The position numbers and the translations under genes were made by a program. Of a stretch of 64,000 nt of DNA, positions 33,801 to 43,799 are shown piece by piece. The first letter of the stretch is position 1. Each line of letters begins with the position of its first letter. This DNA is from Kingdonia uniflora (Eukaryota; Streptophyta; Magnoliopsida; Ranunculales; Circaeasteraceae): the NCBI GenBank assembly GCA_014058105.1, contig JACGCM010000155.1:620001-684000 (forward strand). Reading direction: 5' to 3'. The notes under the pieces were generated by a model that was not told the DNA's origin, made no database searches, and saw only the letters and a program-made list of their open reading frames with translations.

Positions 33801-34090
33801 GATGTCGTGACTTTTACCACGCCGGTAGATGTACAGGTGTCGAGTAGGAAGGCAGGGAGAGACAAGCTACGGTTGTCTCCTGTTCTGAAGAGTTATAAAT
33901 AGATTGTTTTAGATTTTTCGTGACGAGCTCTTCGTAAAGTTTGATGAGAAATGTAATATGTATGCTTTTGAACAGAATGACGTATTTGATTTACTCAGAT
34001 ACCACATTCTTAATGTAACCTTTATGAACTATTATATGTACTTCGTTGCTATGAAAAATTATTATAAATGTAATATGTTGATAGGTTGAT
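33801..34090 (+). other. Spacer between coiled-coil modules
   Basis: AT-rich, without ORF. ATGTAATATGTATGC and related words occur twice (near 33953 and 34066). It may be intronic or untranslated sequence of the antisense transcript. Confidence 0.3.
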
Positions 34091-35251
34091 CTGGTTGTTG
34101 TACAAAGCCAGTACGACACATTACGCGTTGAAAATGAACAAATGCGTGTTGAGCTAAGATTGAGTCAAGAAGTTGAGAAATTGGCTATTGCGGCTGAAGA
34201 AAAGTTAAGGACGGAGGTGAGTGACACTCTTCAAGAGAATGAGGCTGTGATATTAGTCTGTTTGAAATGGAAAGAAAGTTTGGAGGTAGAGATAAGAGGA
34301 AAGGACGCGGCAGTTGTAGGTGAGCTTGGACGAGTTAGTCAACAGGGTGTTGATTTATTATCTGCGCGTGCACAAATTGAAGAATTGCGGGCCGCATTAG
34401 AGGCTGAAGGAAATATTGTGAAGAGGCTACAGTTTTAAATAAATGTGCGTGAAGCGGTGATAAGCGATGTTAGAGCTCGTGCTCGCTAGTATTAAGCATT
34501 GTGGTTGGCTCCTGGGATGGTGGGAAAGAAGACGGAGGAGCTTTGTGTACAACAGAATGAGGATATAAATAAATATTGGAACAAACTATGTGAGCTAGAG
34601 TGTCTTGCGGAAACGCGGCATCTGGAGGTCTTGGAATACAGTCTGAATATGACAAACTTCACAGCGCGAATACGATGCTGGAGGAGGATCTTTTCCAGCT
34701 GGAAGTAAGATATGACTCGAAGTGGGTAGAATGTGAAGGTTATGAAAATTTAATCTCTCTGATTTATCATATGGATTAATTCATGATCGTGTTGGCAGCT
34801 TAAAATGTTAACGTACAGCACGACGAGTGGATGATCGTTGCAAGCAACGAGAAGGTGAACTGAAGGAAGCACAACGTAAGCTGAGCAAACTCCTTCTCAG
34901 TAAGCAGGTAAAGGGTGAGGCGAGTAGTAGTCATGAGAGAGAGTTGGTCGCAATTATCTCATTTTTTGCGGCGGAATTGAAGAGGGTGGAAGCGGATAGT
35001 AGTAGGGTATATGATGGTTTGATCTCCCGTAGCGCAGAATGTGAGATGGAGGGAATCCGATCTGAATACTTAGAGCCTATGATATCCAGGATTGGATCAT
35101 TTAAACAGAGGATGGTTAGAGAGGGAAGGAATATTGTTATTGGGAAGATGTCATACTTTATGCGGCACGAGTTGTAGAAGGCTTCACTACAGGACGTGGC
35201 AGGTCCTTCTAATGTGAGGCAAGAGTTGAGTGATAGCTCTAGTGAGGAATA
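34091..35251 (+). pseudogene. Additional ORF d: second coiled-coil module with intron
   Basis: Frames read VELRLSQEVEKLAIAAEEKL, RAQIEELRAALEAEGNIVKR, then after stops CELECLAETRHLEVL. The fragment MLEEDLFQLE precedes a predicted intron (34705-34798). Then come VDDRCKQREGELKEAQRKLS, RELVAIISFFAAELKRVEA and a Ser/Glu-rich tail. Heptad-like spacing of Leu, Ile and Val supports a coiled coil. The end NVRQELSDSSSEE near 35250 looks like a natural C-terminus. Several stops and one frameshift break it. It is related to ORF c and probably came from duplication of an ancestral antisense gene. Confidence 0.5.
34705..34798 (+). other. Predicted intron 3 in the antisense cluster
   Basis: Donor GGAA|GTAAGATATG and acceptor GTGTTGGCAG|CTTAAAATG enclose 94 bases with TAAT-rich sequence before the acceptor. 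The length and acceptor equal those of intron 2. Confidence 0.5.
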
Positions 35252-35379
35252 AATAATGTGATTATGTTGCATGTATACAAACAATGGATAGAAATATGGA
35301 TATAAGTAAAAATGGTTAAGGACGAGTAGTAAACTGTACTAACCGTGTGGGGTACCACTGATAATGTTTGCAAAGAAGC

Positions 35380-35498
35380 GCGATATATGATTGGTTCAGC
35401 TCACCTGTGATGCATGAGTTGATCGGTGTGGCCGAAGCAACGTAGTGATCTGCAATCTGTGCATAGAAATGTTGTAGGGCAATTGGACACAAGTATTT
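35380..35498. repeat. 161-bp tandem unit, isolated copy left of the CACTA insertion
   Basis: GATCGGTGTGGCCGAAGCAAC, then GCAATCTGTGCATAGAAATG and GGACACAAGTATTTC match the units at 40461-41250. The array is cut here by the element that starts at 35499. Confidence 0.75.
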
Positions 35499-35719
35499 CA
35501 CTACAACAAAAACAAGTTTTTACGTCATTTAATTCACGTCATTTATTTGGGAAGTTACATAAAAACTCCAATTTTACGTTATTCTCCCGTAATTGTTTAT
35601 GATACTACGTCATTCTCCGAAAAGCGACGTTATTTCCTGTGTTTTTCTGTATGACGTCAATTTTGATAGTGACGTAAAAACGAAAATATCATTTACATGA
35701 GCATTTACATCATTTATCT

Positions 35720-37850
35720 TCAATTGACGAAATTCATTTTAGTAATCTTGCGACTAGAATGTTTTGGTCTACAAGAATATATGATGAATCTTCTCTCTTT
35801 CTCCCCCATTTACTTGAATTCGTCTGCGCCGCATATGATTTGAATGTACTCTCTCTCCCCAACTTTAGTTTATCTATCCAAAGTTTAATTGCTTTAACAA
35901 AGTACTAGATTGTTTAGAACAAGTATTCATTGGAGCTCTCATCAAGGATCGATGTAGATAAAGTGATTAAGTAGCTATAAGGGTTCAATTATCTCTCTCT
36001 CTCTCTCCTATTCGACACACACATACATACACTCTCGATTCGGGTTTTAATTACTCCATTAATCTTTCTATCAATAAGGGTTTTAACGACGCCCATAATC
36101 AACACTCTGCCATTATATATGTATCTGTATCTGTAACTGTATATGATAGTGGTTGAGAAAAATTCATCTCCTAATTCTTCTTATATGAAGCTTCTCCTTG
36201 ACTTATTGATCTTTGTTCTATGAGTGAGGATAATTGGAGGGTAGTAAGGTATGCTAGTGAAGTGCAATTCCTTTTCTTCTTGCTTTATTGCAATGGTGGA
36301 ATTTCATTGTTACTGTTATTATCATGTACAAGGGGGACTTTCTTGTAATGAGTTTATCTCGGCCTTTTACATTTTTTTTTTTTGCTATTTCTTCTGGAAT
36401 TGCATATCTAAGTAGTATTTTTCATTACTATTTTTCTGGAGTATTTCTGTGTGTGTGTGTGCCGTATTCACCTATCTAAGATGCAATTTTAGGAAACCGA
36501 AAGAGGCCGTTGGTGTTCGCAGACACTTCGGAAGGGGAATGGGGGAATGATTGCATGCCGTGGCTTTGGTAATTTCTTGAACCATACCTAATATATTAAG
36601 AAAATATAATTAAATGTTTCCAGAATTATTTATATGCATTATCTAGTCAGTGGCGCAAATTACCTCAAGGTTGCCCATTAATTTTCAAGGACACTAGCAT
36701 GTGCTTATGATCAAAACCTTTGTCCGTCTTTGATGAGATGGAGTAGTGGGTTTGGTCGAGGTCACATTGAGTCTCCTTTCATTTAGGTACAGTACTATGT
36801 GTTGCTCCATGAAATGATATTGTGTTAATTCTAAAATAGGTTTTTTCATTATTTATGCAAATGGTTATGTGAAGGCTGGGGAATGTTGGAAAATAAGACA
36901 CTTCTACCAGGCTATATTTGTCACAGATGCGAGGCGCCTAGTAATTTTAAATTTTGGCATATTATTGTGATTTTTTTAATGGATCTATGAAAAGGTGCTC
37001 ATTGGTTTCTTTGTGAAATTCAGGGCATCTTATTTAGCATTGCCTAAAAAAATGGTGATCCAAATTGTGACATTAAAGGAGTCAAGCTTCCAACTGGAAT
37101 TCCAATGCCAATGTTAGTTGTTACCCCAAATAACTTGAATGCATTACCAAGCTGTACCTCATCTATTCTCAAGACGAATGAGTGAGCTATTTTTATTTTC
37201 TTACATTAGGAGTACTCCTCGTAGTCTTTCTTTCTCTGTGGAATATTTTTAAAAGGATATTTACTTAAAAAAAATCCAGTTCAAAATAGGGTTGCATTTG
37301 ATAAGGAACTGGAAGGAAGTAATGAAGGGTGTTGTGATGACAAGCAAGTGTTGTTTTAATAGCTTCTGTGAAAAATATTAGTGTTCTATTCCACTTGAAC
37401 GTATGCAATTTCTACTTGCAATTCAAATAGTCTATATCCTCGCACTTTCAATTCTCTTCCTTTCAATTCAGGAATGCACATCTAATTGCAGCAATGGTAA
37501 TCATATCAATAACTCATGCCTTTCCTTTTGAATTTGCGTCTGATGCATAAGTCTTCTTTTAGAAATAAATTTATGCATAAATATTGATCATTGTCGCATG
37601 TTCTTATACTTGACATCAGTGGTTTATTGGATAGTTACATATGATGTTATTTCATGCTTTTTGTATATATATTTTTTGTTACAGGAACTGCTCTTTCAAA
37701 ACTATTGCTTCTTGATTTACTTGGTAATATATGATAACCCAAATACAAGGTCAGAAAGAAGTCTAGTACACAATGTTCATGGTGCATTTATGAAGAAGGT
37801 AAAGTCACAAGATCATTGGTGTGATGTAATAGGGCCTAATGATAGATGGT
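35720..37850. other. Left interior of the CACTA-like element: unidentified exon-like pieces
   Basis: CT-rich sequence (35990-36008) and the following stretch look like a gene leader. A possible exon at about 36493-36569 lies between TTTTAG and GTAATT. Another piece at 37020-37180 reads GVKLPTGIPMPMLVVTPNNL in one frame. A third, near 37760-37855, reads SLVHNVHGAFMKKVKSQDHW. I cannot identify any of these. A (GT)n run lies at 36450-36461. Confidence 0.35.
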
Positions 37851-37855
37851 TTTAT

Positions 37856-37986
37856 TAGATATCGAGAAGATGGAATCCGTGAAAGGAATGATCATTCGTT
37901 GTAATTTGCTTATACCTGAAATCAGAGAAGTTGTATTTCAGTGCCTTGTACGTGGTTACTTTTCTAACCACATTAATGTCGATAAA
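37856..37986 (+). pseudogene. MCM4: Captured MCM4 exon (i)
   Basis: The frame reads DIEKMESVKGMIIRCNLLIP then EIREVVFQCLVRGYFSNHIN and VDK before a GTAAC donor. This corresponds to the OB-fold region of plant MCM4 (pattern DIEKMVSLKGMIIR, then IPEIREAxFRCLVCGYxSDP). MCM4 is one subunit of the MCM2-7 replicative helicase. The zinc-ribbon cysteine pair is partly lost: the second Cys of CLVC is Arg here. Only internal exons are present, so no functional protein is possible. Confidence 0.85.
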
Positions 37987-38059
37987 GGTAACTTGCTTCA
38001 TTTGTTTGTATTCTGATATATTTTAGTTTATATTCATGATACTGATTGTTTATGTGTAG

Positions 38060-38163
38060 CTATTAATGAGGTGATTATAGGCCGAGCAAATGAACCCAAG
38101 CGATGTGGCAGGCAAGAGTGTCTTGCCGTGAACTCCATGACACTAATTCATAACCGATCCAGG
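38060..38163 (+). pseudogene. MCM4: Captured MCM4 exon (ii)
   Basis: The exon follows TGTGTAG and reads GRANEPKRCGRQECLAVNSM then TLIHNRSR before GTATAG. It continues collinearly from exon (i). In MCM4 this is the RxxEPxxCxxQECxxxNSMTLxHNRCR segment that completes the zinc ribbon. The final Cys is Ser here. From 38164 to 39200 I find one unassigned frame (38491-38720, SIMVNKASLRARELEV). Confidence 0.85.
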
Positions 38164-39229
38164 TATAGTTCTCCCTTTCTATCCCTCGTCTTTCTCTGGA
38201 TAGTTTGGAGCACTATCCTTTGGCAAAATTATGTCATTTTTGTCAAATACGAAACAGAGAATCATTTATTAGTCCTTCGTTTTAAATTTTATTTATCACT
38301 AACCTTATTATGTTATTTTTCATAAAACACTAAGCATTAAGGATGGTTCAATTCAGCGGATGATCCAACAGACATTATGACATCATGTAATTGAAGTAAA
38401 AGTATGTAATTTAAACACTAATTCAGTGCTTTATTACGAACTTCATTTTCAAGGTAGGGAATCAAGAATATTTTTTGCTTCATTTCTGCTTTGTACAGAC
38501 TTGATTCGCATCAAGGAACATCAATAATGGTGAATAAAGCATCTCTAAGAGCAAGAGAATTGGAGGTAAATCAGGTGATTCTGTCCTTCATCATAACTAT
38601 GAATAACTACTATAAGTCTTTCTTGGATGGAATTCAGACTCATTTTGGGCTTGAAGCCAGTCAGTCTAGAATAAATCCATTGGCAACCCCTAAAAGGATC
38701 TACCTGAATAGAGGTACGTAATTGAACGTCAGGTTTTTGAGTGTCACATATTTACTAGTTCAGAGTCGGGAAAGTTTCACCAAAAATAAAATTTGATTCA
38801 AAGAAACTATAGTCTATCTTGTATATGTTCCATTACAGCCAAAAATAGATATTTAACAAAGATCATATGATTCAAAAATGGTCAGCTCGCAAAATATATC
38901 ACTTCTTTTTGTAGCAAAGTATAAGTGGCTCCAGAAGCATTAGTAAGGCATTTACAGAATACTTCATGTCCACCTTCTATGCAAACTGCAAAAGTGTTGG
39001 TAAACTTATATAAGGGACCATTCCTCACCATCAAATGTCAAATGATTTAATGCGTATTGGACGTACTCTGGAAGTTGTCAAGCTTGTCCTTCCAGAACTG
39101 GAACATAGCAACACCACCTTTGATTATCAACCATCGTGACCTGCCTGTGTCATCGTTGTCTACATCAGTAATAGTCTTTGACTTGCGAGTGGACAACCTA
39201 GTGAACTTAGTCTAGAATATTTTGGGTTT

Positions 39230-39757
39230 TGATGTGCACAAAGAAGAGGCAGGTGAATGGACATAAGCGGGAGTTAGAAATGGAGCATTTGGACCCTGTG
39301 GGGCAGCAGATGGACCCCTACTAGCTGTCAGAACCCTTTGTTGAATTGAGGTATCTAATTTCCTTCTATAGTCATAAGTTGTTCTTCTAGTTTTATCCGA
39401 CAACAAATTTCAGGCCTCTTAAAGGATCTTAAATGCTCCATCTGCTCCTATTGATTTGCTTTTGTCAGGGTGAAGTATAAAAGCCATTTTCTATAATGTC
39501 TTCTTAATGTATCATCGTTAGCATCTGGACTCACACCAAGAATTTCATACCAGTCTGATTCTCTGCCTATATTCTTTTCTGCCGAGAGATATACATCTAA
39601 AGTTGCCAACATCTGGTGAAGTCCATCAAGCCGTGGATCGTGGATACAACTTTTGAGGTTTTAAAGCAAATTTCTTCGCACCCCAAATGTCTTTTACAGC
39701 GAATTTCTTCTCTGAGATTTCTTTAGCCCTGGTTGCCTCATCTTTGTTGCACTCAAT
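39230..39757 (-). pseudogene. Captured DnaJ-domain (DUF3444-type) gene start, frameshifted
   Basis: On the minus strand from 39757 the frame reads IECNKDEATRAKEISEKKF, where the family normally has Met first (ATG changed to ATT). It continues WGAKKFALKPQKLYP. A shifted frame gives LDGLHQMLATLDVYL, then SDWYEILGVSPDANDDTL. A third frame gives GADGAFKIL and LLSDKTRRTTYDYRRK. This is the N-terminal part plus J domain of the large plant DnaJ/DUF3444 co-chaperone family. The HPD motif reads LHPDKS in one frame. At least two frameshifts and stops inactivate it. It lies opposite to and between MCM4 exons (ii) and (iii), so it is a separate capture. Confidence 0.85.
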
Positions 39758-39821
39758 TTCTCTACTTAAGTTGCTATCTGTTTTCTCTTATGTTTTTCCC
39801 CCTTTTTGCAAGTACACAGAG

Positions 39822-39936
39822 ACTAAGGCTTCAGGAAACATCTGATGAAATACTTGACGGTAGGACCCCACACACAGTGAGTTTATTAATGCATGGCAAA
39901 CTTGTTGACACTGGAAAACCTGGTGATAGAGTTGAG
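39822..39936 (+). pseudogene. MCM4: Captured MCM4 exon (iii)
   Basis: After a CACAG acceptor the frame reads RLRLQETSDEILDGRTPHTV, then SLLMHGKLVDTGKPGDRVEV, followed by a GTAAGG donor. It matches the VRLQETPDEIPEGGTPHTVSLLxHDKLVDxGKPGDRxEV segment of MCM4 and is collinear with exons (i) and (ii), after the DnaJ piece. Confidence 0.9.
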
Positions 39937-39992
39937 GTAAGGGAACATTAAAATGTTAATTATTAAATAATTTCCAATTGGCTCCTTGTTTT

Positions 39993-40122
39993 TGTGAAAG
40001 TAAATATGGATGGGATAACAATTGGGAGGAAAGTGGATCTAAGTCTGCATTACACCTATAAGACTCTTACTCAAACATTGGAGGATATGTTCCATGGTCC
40101 AACAACTACCGTTAATACCATC
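39993..40122 (+). pseudogene. Captured Aux/IAA exon
   Basis: The frame reads [20 protein letters not shown], then [16 protein letters not shown] and TTTVNTI up to a GTGAG donor. This is the start of the PB1-type dimerisation domain of Aux/IAA auxin-response repressors (pattern VKVxMDGxPIGRKVDL, then YexLaxtLEDMF). The conserved Lys of the GRKVDL segment is kept. The degron and EAR motif are absent. The exon lies directly after MCM4 exon (iii), within 60 bases, so two unrelated genes were joined. Confidence 0.85.
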
Positions 40123-40460
40123 CGTGAGTTTATATTTCAACATCATTTTATCTATAAATGTGGAATTAAATTGCATAATTAAAAGATTATGTTGATTAGA
40201 AGGGTTACTCTGTTAGTTGAACTAACCCAGTGACCAATGACTGAAATATTGGTATCGAGAGGCTGACTATGTATATATGAGTTGTAAGGTCCCTGAGCTC
40301 GATACTGATTTCTATATATCTGTCAAAACATAGACGTCGACATTTCCTAACATATCTTAGTCATTATTTTGTTTATTTCTCTTATATATCTCCGAAACTA
40401 TAACTAATGCAGATGTGGATGCATATCTATGCTTTATCATAATATCATGACATTGACCCG

Positions 40461-41250
40461 TATTTCATTGGTGTCGGATTGGCATACAGTGGATGTATTA
40501 GATAGATCAGTTTGGCTAAAGCAATAAACAATATGTAATGTATTAAGATGATCGATTTGGCCGCAGCAACAAATGGCCTGTAATCTGTTGATAGAAATGT
40601 TCTAGGGAAATCAGACACAAGTATTTCATTGGTGTCAGATTGGCGTATAGCGGGTGTATTAGATAGATCAGTTTGGCCAAAGTAACAAAAAATCTGTAAT
40701 ATATTTAGATGGTCGATTTGGACGTAGCAACAAATGACCTGTAATCTGTGTATAGAAATTCTGTAGGTCAATCGAACACAAGTATTTCATTGGTGTCAGA
40801 TTGGCGTACAACAAATGTATTAGATAGATCGGTTTGGCCAAAGCAACAAATGATATGTAATATATTTAGATGGTCGATTTGGCCGTAGCAACAAATGACT
40901 TGTAATCTGTGTATAAAAATTTTGTAGGTCAATCAAACACAAGTATTTCATTAGTGTCAGATTGGCGTACAACGAATGTATTAGATAGATCGGTATGGCT
41001 AAAACAACAAATGATCAGTAATGTATTTAGATGGTCGATTTGGCCGTAGCAACAAATAACCTGTAATTTGTGTATAGAAATTATGTAGGTCAATTGAACA
41101 CAAGTATTTCAATGGTGTCAGATTGGCGTACAACGAATGCATTAGATAGATCGGTTTGGCCAAAACAACAAACGATCTGTAATGTATTTAGATGGTTGAT
41201 TTGGCCATAACAACAAATAACCTGTGATATGTGTATAGAAAGTCTGTGTG
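40461..41250. repeat. 161-bp tandem array in the Tat element
   Basis: TATTTCATTGGTGTC or a close variant starts at 40461, 40622, 40783, 40944 and 41105, a constant 161-base step. Each unit also contains two related halves, GATCGGTTTGGCCAAAGCAAC and GGTCGATTTGGCCGTAGCAAC, so the unit arose from a shorter repeat. It lies between the pol end and the antisense cluster, the variable region where Tat/Ogre elements often hold satellite-like arrays. Confidence 0.92.
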
Positions 41251-41389
41251 ACATAGTAGAAAATGCTCATATATCTTCATCAAAACAGTAATCTTTTATT
41301 GATGTGAACTCATCATGATAGTTCGGTTAAGAGAAAAGTATACTGTGATAAGGACGTTATCGACAATACAATTTCAGTCTTCTTGTGTT

Positions 41390-42440
41390 CCAAGGATTTG
41401 GTACGTGTTCGCCATGCTCAGTGGCGAGGTCATAAGAACCGAGGCCGCTTTTCCCGATTACGACAAAAGAACCTTTTCAGTTTTTGGATAATTTTCTGGC
41501 GCTGAGCTCTTTGCGATGTTTTGGAATCTCTCGGAGGACCAGATCCTTGATTTCAAACTTACGACGTCGAATGCGCTTGCTGTAAGATCGGGCTAACGCT
41601 TGATGATACCTTCCCAATTGGATGATTGCCTTTCCATGAATTTCTTCGATCCAACTCATATTACATGCCAATTGGAATTCATTTTCTAATTCGATCATGG
41701 TATGGTCGCGAATAGGGTGATGATACTGAGTACGGATGATGGCGTCGGTACCCTAAGCCAGGAGGAACGATATGCAACCAGTTGAAACATAGGGCGTAGT
41801 TCGATATTCCCATAACACATGTGGTAGCTCCATGACCCAATTTCCTTTCTTTTCTAATAGGCGCTTTTTGATTCCATTTACAATAGTACGATTAGTGATC
41901 TCGGCTTGGCCGTTTCCTTATGGGTAATAGGGATTTGAGGGGGAATGTATGATGTTGTGCTGATTCTGGAATTCGACGACCCTAGAACTAACAAACTGAG
42001 GTCCATTATCTATTCGAATGAGATAGGGGCTGCCAAATCGAATGATAATGTTTTCCCAGATGAACCTGATGACCTCATCTTCCCGTGTGTTGCACAGAGG
42101 GACTGCTTTTACCCACTTAGTGAAGTAATCCGTTACGACTAAGGGATATATCCATTTTCCTGGTGCAGAAGGAAACTCGCCGACAAGGTCGAGGTCCCAT
42201 CTTTTAAATGGCCATACGACGTTGCTGAAATGCAATTATAAAGCTGGGGCTCGTATTTGGGGACCATGACGTTGACAAACATTGTATTTGCTTACAAGAT
42301 CGATTGCTTGAGCTTTCATTTTAGGCCAGAAGACGCCTTGAGTGAGAGCTCGGTTGGCTAGGGATCTTCCAGCTGCGTGAGAAGCACAAATTCTGTCGTG
42401 TAGTTCTTATAAGAATTGTCGAGCATCTTTATAAGATAAG
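41390..42440 (-). pseudogene. pol: Integrase region of pol
   Basis: Read leftwards from 42440, a zinc-binding part (NRALTQGVFWPKMKAQAIDL, then CNVCQRHGP) leads into the catalytic core at 42235-41918 (RWDLDLVGEFPSAPGKW, then RIDNGPQFVSSRV). The first two catalytic Asp residues are present (in DLVG and in IDNG). The C-terminal part is at 41698-41390 (YHQALARSYSKRIRRRKFEI, then DLVLREI). The integrase inserts the DNA copy into the genome. Stops and frame changes separate the pieces, so it is inactive. Confidence 0.9.
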
Positions 42441-42729
42441 CATTCAAGATACGGCCCTGTGACTGAATTCTTGTATAGAAGGCCATTTTTGACGATGTAG
42501 CATTTTGCATTATCAAGTACACGCCGTCTTTCCGCTGGGTCTTGAGGGAGTTCTCCTTCAAATTTGTTCTTAGTACCTATATATTTGAGGAAAGGTAATC
42601 TCCAATCGCCCTCATCCTCTTCAACGCCCCCAGTATTAACATAATTCGAGCTTATGATGTTAATACTGGGGGTTGATAATACTTTGATCTTGAGATACCG
42701 AGCTTTTGAGCCAAGGACTCCTGCGAGAT

Positions 42730-43120
42730 ATGCGAGGGAATCAGAATGTCTATTTTCTCCGCGTGGCAAATGTTCGATAGAAGTCCTCTTGAATCAACTC
42801 ATTTTGTCGGCTATTACAGCTGCGTAATAGACCATTTTCCCATTCTTCTAGAATTTTTTTGTGTAATGGTTTAGAATAAGCAGAGAGTCCGTATACACGG
42901 ATAGCTCGGACACTCTAATTTCAAGAGCCATGCCCAAACCGTGAATCATTGTCTCATATTCTACTACGTTATTTGTAGCCTCAAAGTTTAATCAGATCGC
43001 CTTTTTGATTCGATCATTAGAAGGTGTAATCAGTACGATTCTGATGCCTGATCCTATGGGTCCATATGATCCATCAGTCAGTAGATGCCATCCCTTCTGT
43101 GTTATCTAGTCTGCCCTTTC
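42730..43120 (-). pseudogene. pol: Second (plant-type) RNase H domain of pol
   Basis: The minus strand reads GWHLLTDGSYGPIGSGIRIV, then NFEATNNVVEYETMIHGLGM and SVYTDSLLILNHY, ending EHLPRGENRHSDSLAYLAGV. This has the DGS, E and DS residues and the DxLAxLA close of an archaeal/plant-type RNase H. Tat-lineage elements carry this domain after the usual RNase H. The linker to integrase (42407-42730) is retained. A stop follows KKAI in the middle. Confidence 0.88.
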
Positions 43121-43280
43121 TTCGAGTTGTTCTTCATGAGTTTCTGTGTTATCTTCTTCCCAGTCAGGATCTTCTACGGGAAAGTTGGCAAGGAAGTCTG
43201 TTATGGCCTGGCCCTTTTTCAGTATGTCAGGGTTCAAATCGGATGTCATGCTCACCAAGAGTGACCGACCATTATTGGAT

Positions 43281-43640
43281 TCATCTTGATTTTTGTCGTT
43301 TGGATAATATTTCTCGTAGAGGGTAGTTGGTCACTACTCGGACCGAGTGGGCTTGGAAGTATTGTCTCAATTTTCGTGAGGTATAAACGAGAGCAAACAT
43401 CAGTTTTCCGACCTTGTTGTATCGAGATTCTGCTAGAGTGAGAGTTTTACTGATGAAATAGACGGGCTTCTCGGCTTGCTTTTTCAAGACGAATGAGAAC
43501 GGAACTTAATGATTCTTCAATAACTGCGAGATAGATGGTGAGCTCTTCCCCTTCACTAGGCATACTCATTATTGGTGGTGATCCCAAGTAAAGTTTTAAT
43601 TGCTGGAAAGCTTCTTCGCACTCCGCTGTCCATTTAATTT
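43281..43640 (-). pseudogene. pol: First RNase H domain of pol
   Basis: The frame at 43487-43281 reads EKPVYFISKTLTLAESRYNK, then VGKLMFALVYTSRKLRQYF. It is the degenerate RNase H (connection-like) domain that follows the reverse transcriptase in Ty3/gypsy elements. Upstream, 43640-43500 gives a broken continuation including a frameshift. It has lost function here. Confidence 0.85.
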
Positions 43641-43799
43641 CATGGTTTTTCTTAGGTTTCTATTTTGTCGTTCCCTTACGTAGTAAGTTGAACAACCATC
43701 GACAGTGATAGGACAATTTTAAGATAAAACGATTTACCGTAGCAATCTTCCCTGCTAATTTCTGGACGTCTTTCTTTGTTCTGGTGGAAGACATGGATA

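Larger units (their letters stand above)
35499..40459. mobile_element. CACTA-like element with captured gene exons (Pack-CACTA), right end unclear
   Basis: The left terminus is CACTACAACAAAAACAAG. It is followed by dense ACGTCA/TGACGT-type words (35520-35710), the hallmark of CACTA subterminal repeats and similar to the ends of the element at 51809-57367. The interior holds exon pieces of MCM4, a DnaJ/DUF3444 protein and an Aux/IAA protein, but no transposase. The right side lacks a TAGTG end. Array sequence resumes at about 40461 after GTATTTCA, a word also found at 35493-35500. The right end is probably deleted, or the junction was rebuilt by recombination in the array. Confidence 0.62.

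Noticed and set aside
40461..41250. Tandem array considered as a CRISPR array
   Set aside because: Units are continuous 161-bp repeats without unique spacers, in a plant retrotransposon.
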